Assembly (NCBI RefSeq): GCF_019417665.1
Contig: NZ_DXUU01000003.1
Location: 62,001-126,000, forward strand
DNA: 64,000 bases
Origin: Ruminococcus sp.
GTDB taxonomy: Bacteria; Bacillota; Clostridia; Oscillospirales; Ruminococcaceae
Direction of reading: 5' to 3'
Shown here: positions 42,372 to 50,669 of the stretch, in pieces
Position numbering within the stretch: the first letter of the stretch is position 1
Layout: every line of letters starts with the position of its first letter
Translations under genes and position numbers: made by a program
The notes under the pieces: model-generated
The model's input: only the letters and a program-made list of their open reading frames with translations
Databases searched by the model: none
What the model was told of the DNA's origin: nothing

Positions 42372-44312
42372 ATGGGACTGACCCTGACGGAAAAGATCCT
42401 GAAAGCGCACCTGGTAGAGGGCGAAATGGTAAAGGGTTCTGAAATCGGAATCCGCATTGACCAGACTTTGACACAGGATGCAACTGGCACAATGGCATAT
42501 CTGGAATTTGAGGCAATGGGCGTACCGCGTGTACGGACAGAACGCAGCGTAGCGTACATTGATCACAACACCCTGCAAAGCGGCTTCGAAAATGCAGACG
42601 ACCACCGCTTTATCGGCAGCGTGGTAAAGAAGCACGGTATCTACTTCTCCCGTCCGGGCAACGGTATCTGTCATCAGGTACATCTGGAACGCTTCGGTGT
42701 ACCGGGAAAGACACTCATCGGCTCTGACAGCCATACCCCGACTGGCGGCGGTATCGGTATGATCGCTATGGGCGCCGGCGGTCTGGATGTGGCAGTTGCC
42801 ATGGGCGGCGGTACTTATTACATCACCTGCCCGAAGGTTGTAAAAGTGGAACTGACCGGAAAGCTGTCTCCTTGGGTGGCTGCAAAGGATGTGATCCTGG
42901 AAGTCCTGAAGCGTCTGTCTGTCAAAGGCGGCGTAGGCAAGGTTATCGAATACTGCGGCGAAGGTGTCAAAAGCCTGTCTGTGCCGGAGCGTGCAACCAT
43001 TACGAACATGGGCGCAGAGCTTGGCGCAACAACTTCCATCTTCCCGTCGGATGAAGTGACAAAGCAGTTCCTGGAAGCCCAGGGCAGAGGTGAAGTCTGG
43101 ACAGAGCAGAAGGCAGATCCGGATGCAGTATATGACGAAGTCGTAGAGATCAACCTGAGCGAACTGGTGCCCCTGGCAGCATGTCCGCACTCTCCGGACA
43201 ATGTCAAGAGCGTGGCAGAGATCGGAAAGTTGAAGGTTGACCAGGTCTGCATCGGCTCCTGCACCAACTCCTCGCTGCTGGATATGATGAAGGTTGCCCA
43301 TATCCTCAAGGGCAAAACTGTACATCCTGATGTTTCTCTGGCAATTGCACCGGGTTCGAAGCAGGTGCTGAATATGATGGCAGATATGGGTCTGCTGGGT
43401 ATCATGATCGACGCTGGTGCCAGAATCCTGGAGAGTGCCTGCGGTCCGTGCATTGGTATGGGACAGGCTCCTAATTCTGGTGGTATTTCCTTGCGTACCT
43501 TTAACCGGAACTTCCTGGGACGTTCCGGAACAAAGGATGGTCAGATCTATCTGGTTTCGCCGGAACTGGCAGCTTATTCCGCACTGACCGGTTATCTCAG
43601 TGACCCGAGAGAACTGGGCGAAATGCCGGAATTCGTTCTGCCGGAGAAGTTTACAGTCAATGATAATATGATCGTTCTGCCGGCACCGGAAGAGGAAATG
43701 GACAGCGTAGAAATTCTCCGTGGCCCGAACATCAAGCCGTTCCCGGAGACTGCACCGCTGGAAGCAACCATTTCCGCAGGCGTTTCCCTGAAGGTTGGCG
43801 ACAATATCACCACCGACCACATTATGCCGGCGGGTGCAAAGATCCTGCCGCTGCGTTCGAATATCCCGGCAATTTCTCAGCACTGCTTTACGGTTTGTGA
43901 TGAAGCGTTCCCGACACGTGCCAAAGAAATGGGCAAGAGCATTATCGTAGGCGGTTCTAACTATGGTCAGGGGTCGTCTCGTGAACACGCAGCACTGGCT
44001 CCCCTGTATCTGGGCGTCAAGGCAGTTCTGGTGAAGAGCTTCGCTAGAATCCACCGTGCGAACCTCATTAACGCTGGCATCCTGCCTTTGACTTTCGTGA
44101 ATGAAGCAGATTATGACAAGATCTCCCAGGGCGATGTACTGGAACTGGCAGATATTCGTGCCAAGGTAGAAGCAGACGAAACAGAGCTGACCGTTGTCAA
44201 CAAGACAACTGGTACAGAAATTCCGGTGCTGTGCGAACTGACTGGCCGTACCAAGGATATCATTCTTGCCGGCGGTCTGCTGGATTATACTCGTGATTCT
44301 CTGAACAAGTAA
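42372..44312 (+). CDS. acn: Aconitate hydratase
   Basis: Isomerises citrate and isocitrate; [4Fe-4S] enzyme. 646 aa, the shorter bacterial/archaeal homoaconitase-like form. Start at ATG 42372 (MGLTLTEKIL) 9 nt after AAAGGA; upstream in-frame codons run into the promoter. Cluster Cys C297 (GSCTNSS), C357 and C360 (ESACGPCIG); C-terminal swivel domain with GDNITTDHIMPAG and GGSNYGQGSSREHAALAP. Isocitrate dehydrogenase follows 1.8 kb downstream on the same strand, giving an oxidative branch to 2-oxoglutarate. Confidence 0.97.
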   Translation: MGLTLTEKILKAHLVEGEMVKGSEIGIRIDQTLTQDATGTMAYLEFEAMGVPRVRTERSVAYIDHNTLQSGFENADDHRFIGSVVKKHGIYFSRPGNGICHQVHLERFGVPGKTLIGSDSHTPTGGGIGMIAMGAGGLDVAVAMGGGTYYITCPKVVKVELTGKLSPWVAAKDVILEVLKRLSVKGGVGKVIEYCGEGVKSLSVPERATITNMGAELGATTSIFPSDEVTKQFLEAQGRGEVWTEQKADPDAVYDEVVEINLSELVPLAACPHSPDNVKSVAEIGKLKVDQVCIGSCTNSSLLDMMKVAHILKGKTVHPDVSLAIAPGSKQVLNMMADMGLLGIMIDAGARILESACGPCIGMGQAPNSGGISLRTFNRNFLGRSGTKDGQIYLVSPELAAYSALTGYLSDPRELGEMPEFVLPEKFTVNDNMIVLPAPEEEMDSVEILRGPNIKPFPETAPLEATISAGVSLKVGDNITTDHIMPAGAKILPLRSNIPAISQHCFTVCDEAFPTRAKEMGKSIIVGGSNYGQGSSREHAALAPLYLGVKAVLVKSFARIHRANLINAGILPLTFVNEADYDKISQGDVLELADIRAKVEADETELTVVNKTTGTEIPVLCELTGRTKDIILAGGLLDYTRDSLNK

Positions 44313-44441
44313 ATGCCGAAAAAGCACAGAAAAAAGCAGCGTGCATCTCAAAACCAGCACTGGAAAATGAAAAAACGTACGGAATGGATCGGCGACATAG
44401 CAGAAACCGTGATAGAGATCATTCTGGAACTGTTAAACTGA
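44313..44441 (+). CDS. Possible 42-aa basic/amphipathic small protein
   Basis: ORF begins immediately after the aconitase stop (TAA-ATG) and encodes a Lys/Arg/Gln-rich start (MPKKHRKKQRASQ) and a hydrophobic, acidic end (ETVIEIILELLN). No clear ribosome site, so it would rely on coupling to aconitase. Composition is like small clostridial proteins, but support is limited to ORF structure. Confidence 0.35.
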   Translation: MPKKHRKKQRASQNQHWKMKKRTEWIGDIAETVIEIILELLN

Positions 44442-44448
44442 GGTGACA

Positions 44449-44490
44449 CGTTGACAAAACGTTCTTTGAACCGCAATCAGCTGACAAAGC
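44449..44490 (+). other. Apparent duplicate of the traX 5' end
   Basis: An in-frame TTG following AGGTGACACG begins TKRSLNRNQLTKQ, closely resembling GLTKQSGFLNRNQLK at the start of the TraX gene 310 bp downstream; similarity is visible in DNA too (CTTTGAACCGCAATCAGCTGA against TTTTGAACCGCAACCAATTG in parts). It runs into unrelated sequence overlapping the next small gene, so it looks like a remnant. Confidence 0.4.
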
Positions 44491-44512
44491 AAGCAAAAAG
44501 GAGAAATTGGAC

Positions 44513-44746
44513 ATGTCGGAAAATGGAAGCGGAAAAGGCGGAAAATTGGGCGGGATTTTGGGATGGATTTTGGCATTTGTCGTTGTCTTTCTGCTCTATG
44601 CATGGCGCAGACAGCGGACAGTACGAAATCTTCTCGGTGTTTTTCAAGAAAGTCCTGTAAAGGCGATTTTGATCCTGGTTATTGCAATTGCACTGGCAAT
44701 CGGAATTACTGTGATTCGGAATTATTTCCGGAATAGAAAAAAGTAA
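44513..44746 (+). CDS. Small two-helix membrane protein
   Basis: 77 aa from ATG 44513, 9 nt after AAAAGGAG. Gly/Lys-rich start (SENGSGKGGKLGG), TM1 (about 11-27, ILGWILAFVVVFLLYAW), Arg-rich loop (RRQRTVRNLL), TM2 (about 46-64), basic end RNYFRNRKK. No family recognised. Twelve bp before traX on the same strand, so co-transcribed. Confidence 0.7.
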   Translation: MSENGSGKGGKLGGILGWILAFVVVFLLYAWRRQRTVRNLLGVFQESPVKAILILVIAIALAIGITVIRNYFRNRKK

Positions 44747-44758
44747 GGAACTAACTGC

Positions 44759-45499
44759 ATGGGACTGACGAAGCAAAGCGGTTTTTTGAACCGCAACCAA
44801 TTGAAATATCTGGTCATTGCGGCTATGCTCATCGACCATATTGCCTGGGCATTTGTCCCAACAGCTTCTCTGCTGGGACAGGTAATGCACTTCATCGGGC
44901 GGCTGACCGGTCCGACTATGGCGTACTTTGTGGCGGAAGGGTATCATTACACCCGAAACGTGAAAAAATACGCCCTGCGGCTGGGGATTTTCGCTTTGTT
45001 GTCGTGGATTCCCTTTGTATACTTTGAATATGGCACACTTCCGATTGTCATACAGGAAGGTTCTGTACAGGTGCGTCCCTATTTCGGCGTGCTGTACACC
45101 CTGCTGCTGGGACTGCTTGCCATCTGGCTCTGGGATAAGGGCAAATGTTCGAAACCGGTAAAGATTTTAGGCATTATCGGATTGTGCGCACTTTCAATTG
45201 TGGGAGACTGGGCAATCTTCGATGTGCTGTGGTGTTTGTTTCTGTACATATTTCGTGAAAACACCAAAGGAAAATGGATTGCATTCTGCTGTGTTGGCTT
45301 TTTTGTTTGTAGTCCTATGCTCATATTTGGTTGGACACAGCTGTTTCAGATTGGTATTTTTCTGGTGCCGCTGCTTATTCAGTTCTGCTATAACGGCAAA
45401 AGCGGCAGCAAAAAAACGGTACATAAATGGTTTTTCTATGTATTCTATCCAGCGCATTTGTTGGTGCTGGGACTGTTGAAGTGGGTGGTGTTTGCCTAA
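44759..45499 (+). CDS. TraX-family membrane protein
   Basis: 246-aa polytopic membrane protein with about seven TM helices. Family hallmark near the N-terminus: LKYLVIAAMLIDHIAW and RLTGPTMAYFVAEGYHYTRN. TraX of F plasmid N-acetylates pilin, but chromosomal Firmicutes members are not linked to conjugation and probably acylate another surface molecule. No other tra genes here. Adjacent to the next ORF without a gap. Confidence 0.85.
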   Translation: MGLTKQSGFLNRNQLKYLVIAAMLIDHIAWAFVPTASLLGQVMHFIGRLTGPTMAYFVAEGYHYTRNVKKYALRLGIFALLSWIPFVYFEYGTLPIVIQEGSVQVRPYFGVLYTLLLGLLAIWLWDKGKCSKPVKILGIIGLCALSIVGDWAIFDVLWCLFLYIFRENTKGKWIAFCCVGFFVCSPMLIFGWTQLFQIGIFLVPLLIQFCYNGKSGSKKTVHKWFFYVFYPAHLLVLGLLKWVVFA

Positions 45500-46042
45500 A
45501 TGTTCGGGTTTCTGAAAAAGAAAAAGCAACCAGATCGAGATTTGGAAAAACTCATTGAAATTGCTGATATTCTCAGCAAAAACAACCCCACATTACACGC
45601 TTCTATGGTATATTGTCTTGACGAAACGCTGGCGTACAGCAGACAGTATGCAGAACGTTATGCACAGCGTGGCATCGACATCGCGCATTGTGATCGGGAC
45701 ACGCTTTGCTGGATTGCGCTTGCAGATGAATTGGAGGACTCCGGCGATCTGGTTGGTGTGGATACCGCATGTGAAGCAGAAGATCTGCGCTGGTCGCTCA
45801 GTCAATTGAATCTGGTCAAAAAGATGAATTTGACTGTGCCAGAGCCAAAAGCAGAAGGATTCTATGGCTGGCTAGAGGAGTATAGGCAGTTCTTCTGGTT
45901 TGAGCATGGACTGGTGCTTTGTGAATTCTGTATGGACAGCGATGATTATGAACTGACCATATTGTCGAAAGAACAGCATTTGTCGGTTTACAATCTGGCA
46001 CTGTTGGCAGGACATACCATTGATGAAGTGGAAATCCCTTGA
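45500..46042 (+). CDS. Hypothetical protein, possibly DUF6630-like
   Basis: 180-aa soluble acidic protein starting directly after the traX stop. Lys-rich start (MFGFLKKKKQPDRDLEKL), then ADILSKNNPTLHASM, DTLCWIALADELEDSGDLVGVD, and a C-terminal DSDDYELTILSKEQ. These fit what I recall of DUF6630 proteins, of unknown function, sometimes found with SMI1/KNR4-type immunity proteins; weak assignment. Confidence 0.6.
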   Translation: MFGFLKKKKQPDRDLEKLIEIADILSKNNPTLHASMVYCLDETLAYSRQYAERYAQRGIDIAHCDRDTLCWIALADELEDSGDLVGVDTACEAEDLRWSLSQLNLVKKMNLTVPEPKAEGFYGWLEEYRQFFWFEHGLVLCEFCMDSDDYELTILSKEQHLSVYNLALLAGHTIDEVEIP

Positions 46043-46114
46043 CTTCTTTGGAATTGACAAAATGAAGCAATTTTAAGAAAATAATCAGCCCCAGATGGGC
46101 AGGAGGAAAAAATA

Positions 46115-47329
46115 ATGGCAAAGATTCAAATGACAACACCGCTGGTTGAGATGGACGGCGACGAAATGACTCGTATTCTGTGGCAGTGGATTAAGGACAT
46201 TCTGCTGAACCCATATGTAGACCTCAAGACCGAATACTATGACTTGGGTCTGGAATATCGTGAAAAGACCAAAGATCAGGTAACCATCGACAGCGCCAAC
46301 GCAACCAAGAAATATGGCGTTGCAGTGAAGTGCGCTACCATCACTCCCAATGCGGCAAGAATGCCGGAATACAACTTGTCCCAGATGTGGAAAAGCCCCA
46401 ACGGCACCATCCGTGCAATTCTGGACGGCACCGTATTCCGTACTCCGATCCTGGTGAAAGGCGTTGAACCGTATATCCCCACCTGGACAAAGCCCATTAC
46501 CATTGCTCGTCACGCTTACGGCGATGTGTACAAGAATACCGAAATGAAGGTAAAGCAGGGCAGCAAGGCTGAGCTGATCGTTACCGATGCAGAAGGCAAC
46601 GAGTCCCGGGAACTGATCTTTGATTTCAAGGATACAGACGGCATCATCCAGGGTCTGCACAACAAGGCAAACTCCATTGCCGGATTTGCTCGTGCTTGCT
46701 TTAACTACGGTCTGGATCTGAAGCAGGATGTCTGGTTTGCAACAAAGGATACCATTTCCAAGAAGTATGACCACACCTTCAAGGATATCTTCCAGGAAAT
46801 CTACGATGCAGAGTACAAGGAGAAGTTCGAGGCTGCTGGCATCGAATACTTCTACACCCTGATCGACGACGCAGTGGCCCGTGTCATTCGTTCTAACGGC
46901 GGCTATATCTGGGCTTGCAAGAACTATGACGGCGATGTTATGTCCGATATGGTTTCCACCGCTTATGGCAGCTTGGCAATGATGACTTCTGTTCTGGTTT
47001 CACCGGACGGTATCTATGAATACGAAGCTGCACACGGCACTGTACAGCGCCACTATTATAAGTATCTCAAGGGCGAGGAGACTTCTACCAATTCCGTTGC
47101 AACCATCTTTGCATGGAGCGGTGCACTGCGCAAGCGCGGCGAACTGGACAAGCTGCCGGAACTGGTAGAGTTTGCAGATAAGCTGGAAAAGGCAACCATC
47201 CAGACCATTGAGGATGGCGTTATGACTGGTGACCTGTATCTGATCTCCAAGCTGGAGAACAAGAAGAAGGTGAATTCCAAGGAATTCCTGGAGGCAATCA
47301 ACGAGCGTCTGGCTGCGCTGATGGCGTAA
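46115..47329 (+). CDS. icd: NADP-dependent isocitrate dehydrogenase
   Basis: Oxidative decarboxylation of isocitrate to 2-oxoglutarate. 404 aa, of the eukaryote-like homodimeric class: MAKIQMTTPLVEMDGDEMTRILW, CATITPNAARM, KSPNGTIRAILDGTVFR, YDGDVMSDMVSTAYGSLAMMTSVLVSPDG and AAHGTVQRHY, where NADP-type His/Arg residues lie. Start follows GGCAGGAGG. Together with aconitase it provides carbon for glutamate; no citrate synthase in the window. Confidence 0.97.
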   Translation: MAKIQMTTPLVEMDGDEMTRILWQWIKDILLNPYVDLKTEYYDLGLEYREKTKDQVTIDSANATKKYGVAVKCATITPNAARMPEYNLSQMWKSPNGTIRAILDGTVFRTPILVKGVEPYIPTWTKPITIARHAYGDVYKNTEMKVKQGSKAELIVTDAEGNESRELIFDFKDTDGIIQGLHNKANSIAGFARACFNYGLDLKQDVWFATKDTISKKYDHTFKDIFQEIYDAEYKEKFEAAGIEYFYTLIDDAVARVIRSNGGYIWACKNYDGDVMSDMVSTAYGSLAMMTSVLVSPDGIYEYEAAHGTVQRHYYKYLKGEETSTNSVATIFAWSGALRKRGELDKLPELVEFADKLEKATIQTIEDGVMTGDLYLISKLENKKKVNSKEFLEAINERLAALMA

Positions 47330-47458
47330 AGCAATACCGCACAAGAATGATGCGTCAGAAGAAAGGATATGACATGCAAGGTTGACGAACGCTCTTTGTG
47401 CGGCGTTGTTCTATATATTTCGTGTAATTATCAATCATATTTCACAGGGGGAATTAAA

Positions 47459-48166
47459 ATGATTCAGAAGAAAATTTTATCCATTGCATTGTCATCCGCT
47501 CTTGCAGTTTCTACCATGGGAGTGGGAATTGTCTCTGCGGAAGATACGGAACAAACTACAGCAATTGGTACAGCATCCCTTCAAATTGGTCAGGAAAATT
47601 TGGCGGGTGACGCTGTTTATGGAAACGGTCAGTATGATATGACTTGGGAGATTCCGAGTGATGTGAACGTTCAGGAAGCGCAAACAATCAGACTGAAGAT
47701 TGAACATACGGATTACAATTTGTTCGGGTATGATGGCGATGTGAACCTTTCCATTGATGAAGTTTGGCTGGATGGTGTCAAGGCAGAAGGCGTGAGTGGT
47801 CAGGTGTATAATGGTGTAGTACTGGATTATTATCCAACACATGGTAAATTATGTGTTTGGGGCATGTTTTGCACATTTCGTGGCGAAGGCTATAACGATA
47901 TCACCACAGAGGTGCATGAGAGCATCCGAATTGTATTTACGCTTTCAAATGTTACCAACATCACGATGGGTTCTGAGGAAACAACAACAACTGTTGCCAC
48001 GACAACAGAGAAAGAAGTTTTAACAGCAACGCCGACTACATCAACGAAGAAAACTTCCAGTTCGCCTGCCACAGGAAATGAGATACCTGTTGGAGTGCTT
48101 TCGCTGTTAGTGCTTTCCGGTGGAGCTGCGGTATGCCTTTCCAGGAGAACACCGCACAATGACTGA
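47459..48166 (+). CDS. Secreted surface protein with variant sortase signal
   Basis: 235 aa from ATG 47459, after AGGGGGAATTAAA. Signal peptide (KKILSIALSSALAVSTMG, cleavage near VSAED); beta-rich domain (about 35-170, YDMTWEIPSDVNVQEAQTIRLKIEH); short Thr linker; sorting signal SPATGN followed by a TM segment (IPVGVLSLLVLSGGAAVCL) and a short Arg-containing tail. PATG variants of LPXTG are known sortase substrates. The N-terminal module resembles the first module of the scaffoldin in layout, suggesting a role in the same surface system. No enzyme motif. Confidence 0.75.
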   Translation: MIQKKILSIALSSALAVSTMGVGIVSAEDTEQTTAIGTASLQIGQENLAGDAVYGNGQYDMTWEIPSDVNVQEAQTIRLKIEHTDYNLFGYDGDVNLSIDEVWLDGVKAEGVSGQVYNGVVLDYYPTHGKLCVWGMFCTFRGEGYNDITTEVHESIRIVFTLSNVTNITMGSEETTTTVATTTEKEVLTATPTTSTKKTSSSPATGNEIPVGVLSLLVLSGGAAVCLSRRTPHND

Positions 48167-48233
48167 AAGCTTAGCCGATTGATTGAAACATGCTTGCAAT
48201 GGCGTGATTTTTAAGGCGAGGTTTGTTTCCTTA

Positions 48234-48393
48234 GAGCCTGTTTAGTATCTTGGCGTACGCAGATTTTCGAGGGAATTTTTGCCGATTTCAAGGCGAAAAT
48301 TCGCAGGCATACTGGCGTATGGCAAGAATTTTTAACGCAGAAACCGACAAAATTCACTGAAAAGATGCGTGCGAAAAGATGCTAAACAGGCTC
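48234..48393 (-). mobile_element. 160-bp foldback MITE, copy B
   Basis: Reverse complement of copy A (32001-32160), the only mismatch seen being CAGTGA for CGGTGA. Same perfect 12-bp terminal repeats and TTA on both flanks. It ends 54 bp before the Rex start, placing it in or at the rex promoter region. No ORF. Near-identity of the two copies points to recent movement, presumably with a transposase in trans. Confidence 0.88.
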
Positions 48394-48447
48394 TTAGAGT
48401 GTGTTCGAAAAAAATGATGCATGTGCATGACAGGAGAGCGATCGGTT

Positions 48448-49074
48448 TTGGAACAAAAATATGAGGCTTCTGCATCTGTGGTGCGCCGTCTGCCCCGGTA
48501 TTACCGACTGTTGCAGGAACTGGAACGTATCGGACAGCAGCGAACTTCGTCCAGGGAACTGGGCAGGCAGCTGGGTATGACAGCGTCCCAGATCCGGCAG
48601 GATCTCAGCTGTTTCGGCTGTTTCGGGCAGCAGGGCAGCGGTTATGCCGTGAAAGAACTGCGGGAAAATCTGGAGCGCATTATGGGGCTGCCACAGCTTC
48701 TGCCTGCAATTCTGGTAGGTGCCGGGAGTCTGGGTAAGGTAGTTTCCGAAAATGTGCGCTTTGAAGAGCGTGGCTTTCGGCTCATAGGCATTTTTGACAT
48801 TAAGCCGGAATTGATCGGAAAAGAACTGGCAGGGATTGCGATTTCTCCCCTAGAACAGCTGGAGGCGTTTTGCGCAGCCCATCATCCGGCGGCAGCGGTG
48901 CTCTGTCTGCCAAAGGAGTCTGCCCAGGCAGCGGCAGAGCGTCTGGTGTCTCTGGGAATCCGCGGTCTGTGGAATTTCAGCCACTGTGACATTGCGGTGG
49001 AACATGCTCAGGTGGTTACCGTGCATCTGGACGACAGTCTCATGACGCTCTCATATAAGCTGCACAATTTATAA
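48448..49074 (+). CDS. rex: Redox-sensing transcriptional repressor Rex
   Basis: NADH/NAD+-sensing repressor of fermentation genes, homodimer. 208 aa from TTG 48448, 9 nt after AGGAGAG; upstream ATGs at 48421/48427 precede the ribosome site. Winged helix (VVRRLPRYYRLLQEL...SSRELGRQLGMTASQIRQDLSCFGCFG), Rossmann NADH site VGAGSLGKVV, IFDIKPELIGKELAG, C-terminal swap helix ending SYKLHNL. The adhE at 29-31 kb is an obvious candidate target. A MITE lies directly upstream. Confidence 0.95.
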   Translation: MEQKYEASASVVRRLPRYYRLLQELERIGQQRTSSRELGRQLGMTASQIRQDLSCFGCFGQQGSGYAVKELRENLERIMGLPQLLPAILVGAGSLGKVVSENVRFEERGFRLIGIFDIKPELIGKELAGIAISPLEQLEAFCAAHHPAAAVLCLPKESAQAAAERLVSLGIRGLWNFSHCDIAVEHAQVVTVHLDDSLMTLSYKLHNL

Positions 49075-49080
49075 TCAAAA

Positions 49081-49113
49081 AAGGGTACTGGTTTTGAAAT
49101 CAGTACCCTTTTT
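49081..49113 (+). terminator. Terminator of rex
   Basis: AAGGGTACTG (49081-49090) with CAGTACCCTT (49101-49110), 10-nt loop, TTTTT tail. Confidence 0.92.
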
Positions 49114-49127
49114 ATATACACAGTGCA

Positions 49128-49162
49128 AAAGACCGCCGGCAAATCATCTGCCGACGGTCTTT
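49128..49162 (-). terminator. Hairpin terminator downstream of the small dockerin gene
   Basis: AAAGACCG(C)CGGCA pairs with TGCCG(A)CGGTCTTT, 7-nt loop; weak U-run on the minus strand. Confidence 0.6.
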
Positions 49163-49254
49163 CCGTCATAAAATATGCGTTTTGTCACATGAATCGCTTA
49201 TTCGCCCAAACCTGCACAGATTTATTCTTATCACACATGCCAATCAACCTAAGC

Positions 49255-50028
49255 TCACTGATTAAATTGTACACGATCACCTAAGCTGTCCATATCCACA
49301 TAATACTTTCCATCGCCAAAGTACAATTCAACTATGTCACGACCAACTGCATCTTCGACATACATACCCATCAAAAATGTAACATCGTCCATAGAAATTT
49401 TGTTATCACCATCAATGTCCAACAGATTGTACTCCATTTGAGTAAGCGAACAATCATAATCTTCCAACCAAGTAAGACGCAACACTTCATTATAAATTGC
49501 AGCATCTTCTGTCGGATCAAGTGTGCGCCATTTACGCTCCTCTCCTTCGCAAATCTCAACGGTTGCAACTCCAGGGTCTCGTCCAGAAACACCAAATCCA
49601 TGGAGATGCGGCATATCAGGAATGGGAGACTCAATAATATTCACAGATTTGAGAACACTCTCCCTAGCATATACGTGTATTGCAATGGCGAAGCTCGTGC
49701 CTAATGAAGTTATATAGTCCACTGTTCCATCTTTCAGCATGTCACCCAACATATACGCACAGTTTTCAAAAATCCAATCCGCATCCGCTTGATCTACTGC
49801 GCCATCCCCATTAACATCAGCCAATGCAAGCTGTTCCTCTGTCAATGTGACATCACCAACTTTTAAATAACGAGACACCCTAGCTGCATCATGACCAGTG
49901 ATATAGCCATCCATATCTACATCGCCCAGTGCATAGGTGCTTTCTTCTGCGCTGACAGATAGGATTGGAAGTGCGGAAACAGCCATGACTGCTGCCGTAA
50001 GAAATGAGATTGCCTTTCTTGTTTTCAT
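49255..50028 (-). CDS. Secreted protein with N-terminal dockerin and C-terminal Ca-loop
   Basis: 257 aa. Signal peptide (KAISFLTAAVMAVSALPILS, cut near VSAEE) directly followed by a dockerin-like repeat pair: LGDVDMDGYITGHDAARVSRYL and ADVNGDGAVDQADADWIFENCAYML. The middle (about 97-205) is a small unrecognised domain. A third Ca-loop segment, LDIDGDNKISMDDVTFLMGMYV, occurs at about 203-225. An N-terminal dockerin plus a separate C-terminal F-hand is unusual; no catalytic motif. Start after AAGGAGG. Monocistronic with a consensus promoter and about 230-nt leader. Confidence 0.75.
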   Translation of the reverse strand: MKTRKAISFLTAAVMAVSALPILSVSAEESTYALGDVDMDGYITGHDAARVSRYLKVGDVTLTEEQLALADVNGDGAVDQADADWIFENCAYMLGDMLKDGTVDYITSLGTSFAIAIHVYARESVLKSVNIIESPIPDMPHLHGFGVSGRDPGVATVEICEGEERKWRTLDPTEDAAIYNEVLRLTWLEDYDCSLTQMEYNLLDIDGDNKISMDDVTFLMGMYVEDAVGRDIVELYFGDGKYYVDMDSLGDRVQFNQ

Positions 50029-50619
50029 AAAATTACCTCCTTAAAAAATATCAACAGATTATATCTGCTGTATTCATATATACTACGATTAAAAATTGCT
50101 TACTTGCTATGTATATATTAGAAAGAGTTGTGCCCACAGCCAAAACTTTTTCTTATATCCTCTGCTTCAGAATGACAATTTAAAACGAAGGAAGAAAAAG
50201 CCTTCATCCTTTCAACATATGTGGAATAACTCTATACTCTTTACACAGTTTCATCTTTTACTATTATTATACGCCGATTCATTTTCAATGTCAAGAGTTA
50301 AGCATGTGCTAGATTTGTAAAATTTTATTGTACACAAAAATATAATCATATGTGTAAAAATACATATGTTGATTTTTACCATATTTTTATAGTATATAAA
50401 AGCACAATTTTAGTTAGAAATCACGTTGAATTTTATATAGTCACTATAATAGTGAATTTGTTCCGTTAAAATATATTTAACTTTATCACGTACGTTTTTT
50501 CAAAATTAAAATCATCCTAAAAATGGAATTGTCGTAAAAGGGCACTTTTTGTCGAATGTCAATTCTCATTTGTTTTACCTTTTAATCAATATCATTTCAT
50601 CTGGCTGAAAAGTCACCAT
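50029..50619 (-). promoter_or_regulatory. Dockerin-gene promoter, long leader and AT-rich gap
   Basis: Minus strand TTGACA (50289-50294), 17-nt spacer, TATAAT (50266-50271), both perfect. This gives a leader of about 230 nt, AT-rich with only weak GAAGG...CCTTC pairing. Between 50300 and 50619 the DNA is extremely AT-rich, with two CATATG palindromes in a ACATATG/CATATGT arrangement near 50345-50372, possibly a protein-binding site. No gene seen. Confidence 0.6.
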
Positions 50620-50648
50620 TTGACAAATCTCCCAAAATGCGCTACACT
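50620..50648 (+). promoter_or_regulatory. Promoter of the AEC transporter gene
   Basis: TTGACA (50620-50625), 17-nt spacer, TACACT (50643-50648). The in-frame ATG at 50637 lies inside it, so translation starts downstream. Confidence 0.65.
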
Positions 50649-50669
50649 ATAAAAGAGGAAAAACAAAGA

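Noticed and set aside
42234..44360. 708-aa open frame opposite aconitase
   Set aside because: Mirror frame of a highly expressed codon-biased gene; no promoter, ribosome site or domain. Aconitase on the other strand is certain.
44759..45499. Conjugative element marked by TraX
   Set aside because: No relaxase, coupling protein, other transfer genes, integrase or att-like repeats; TraX family is common in chromosomes.
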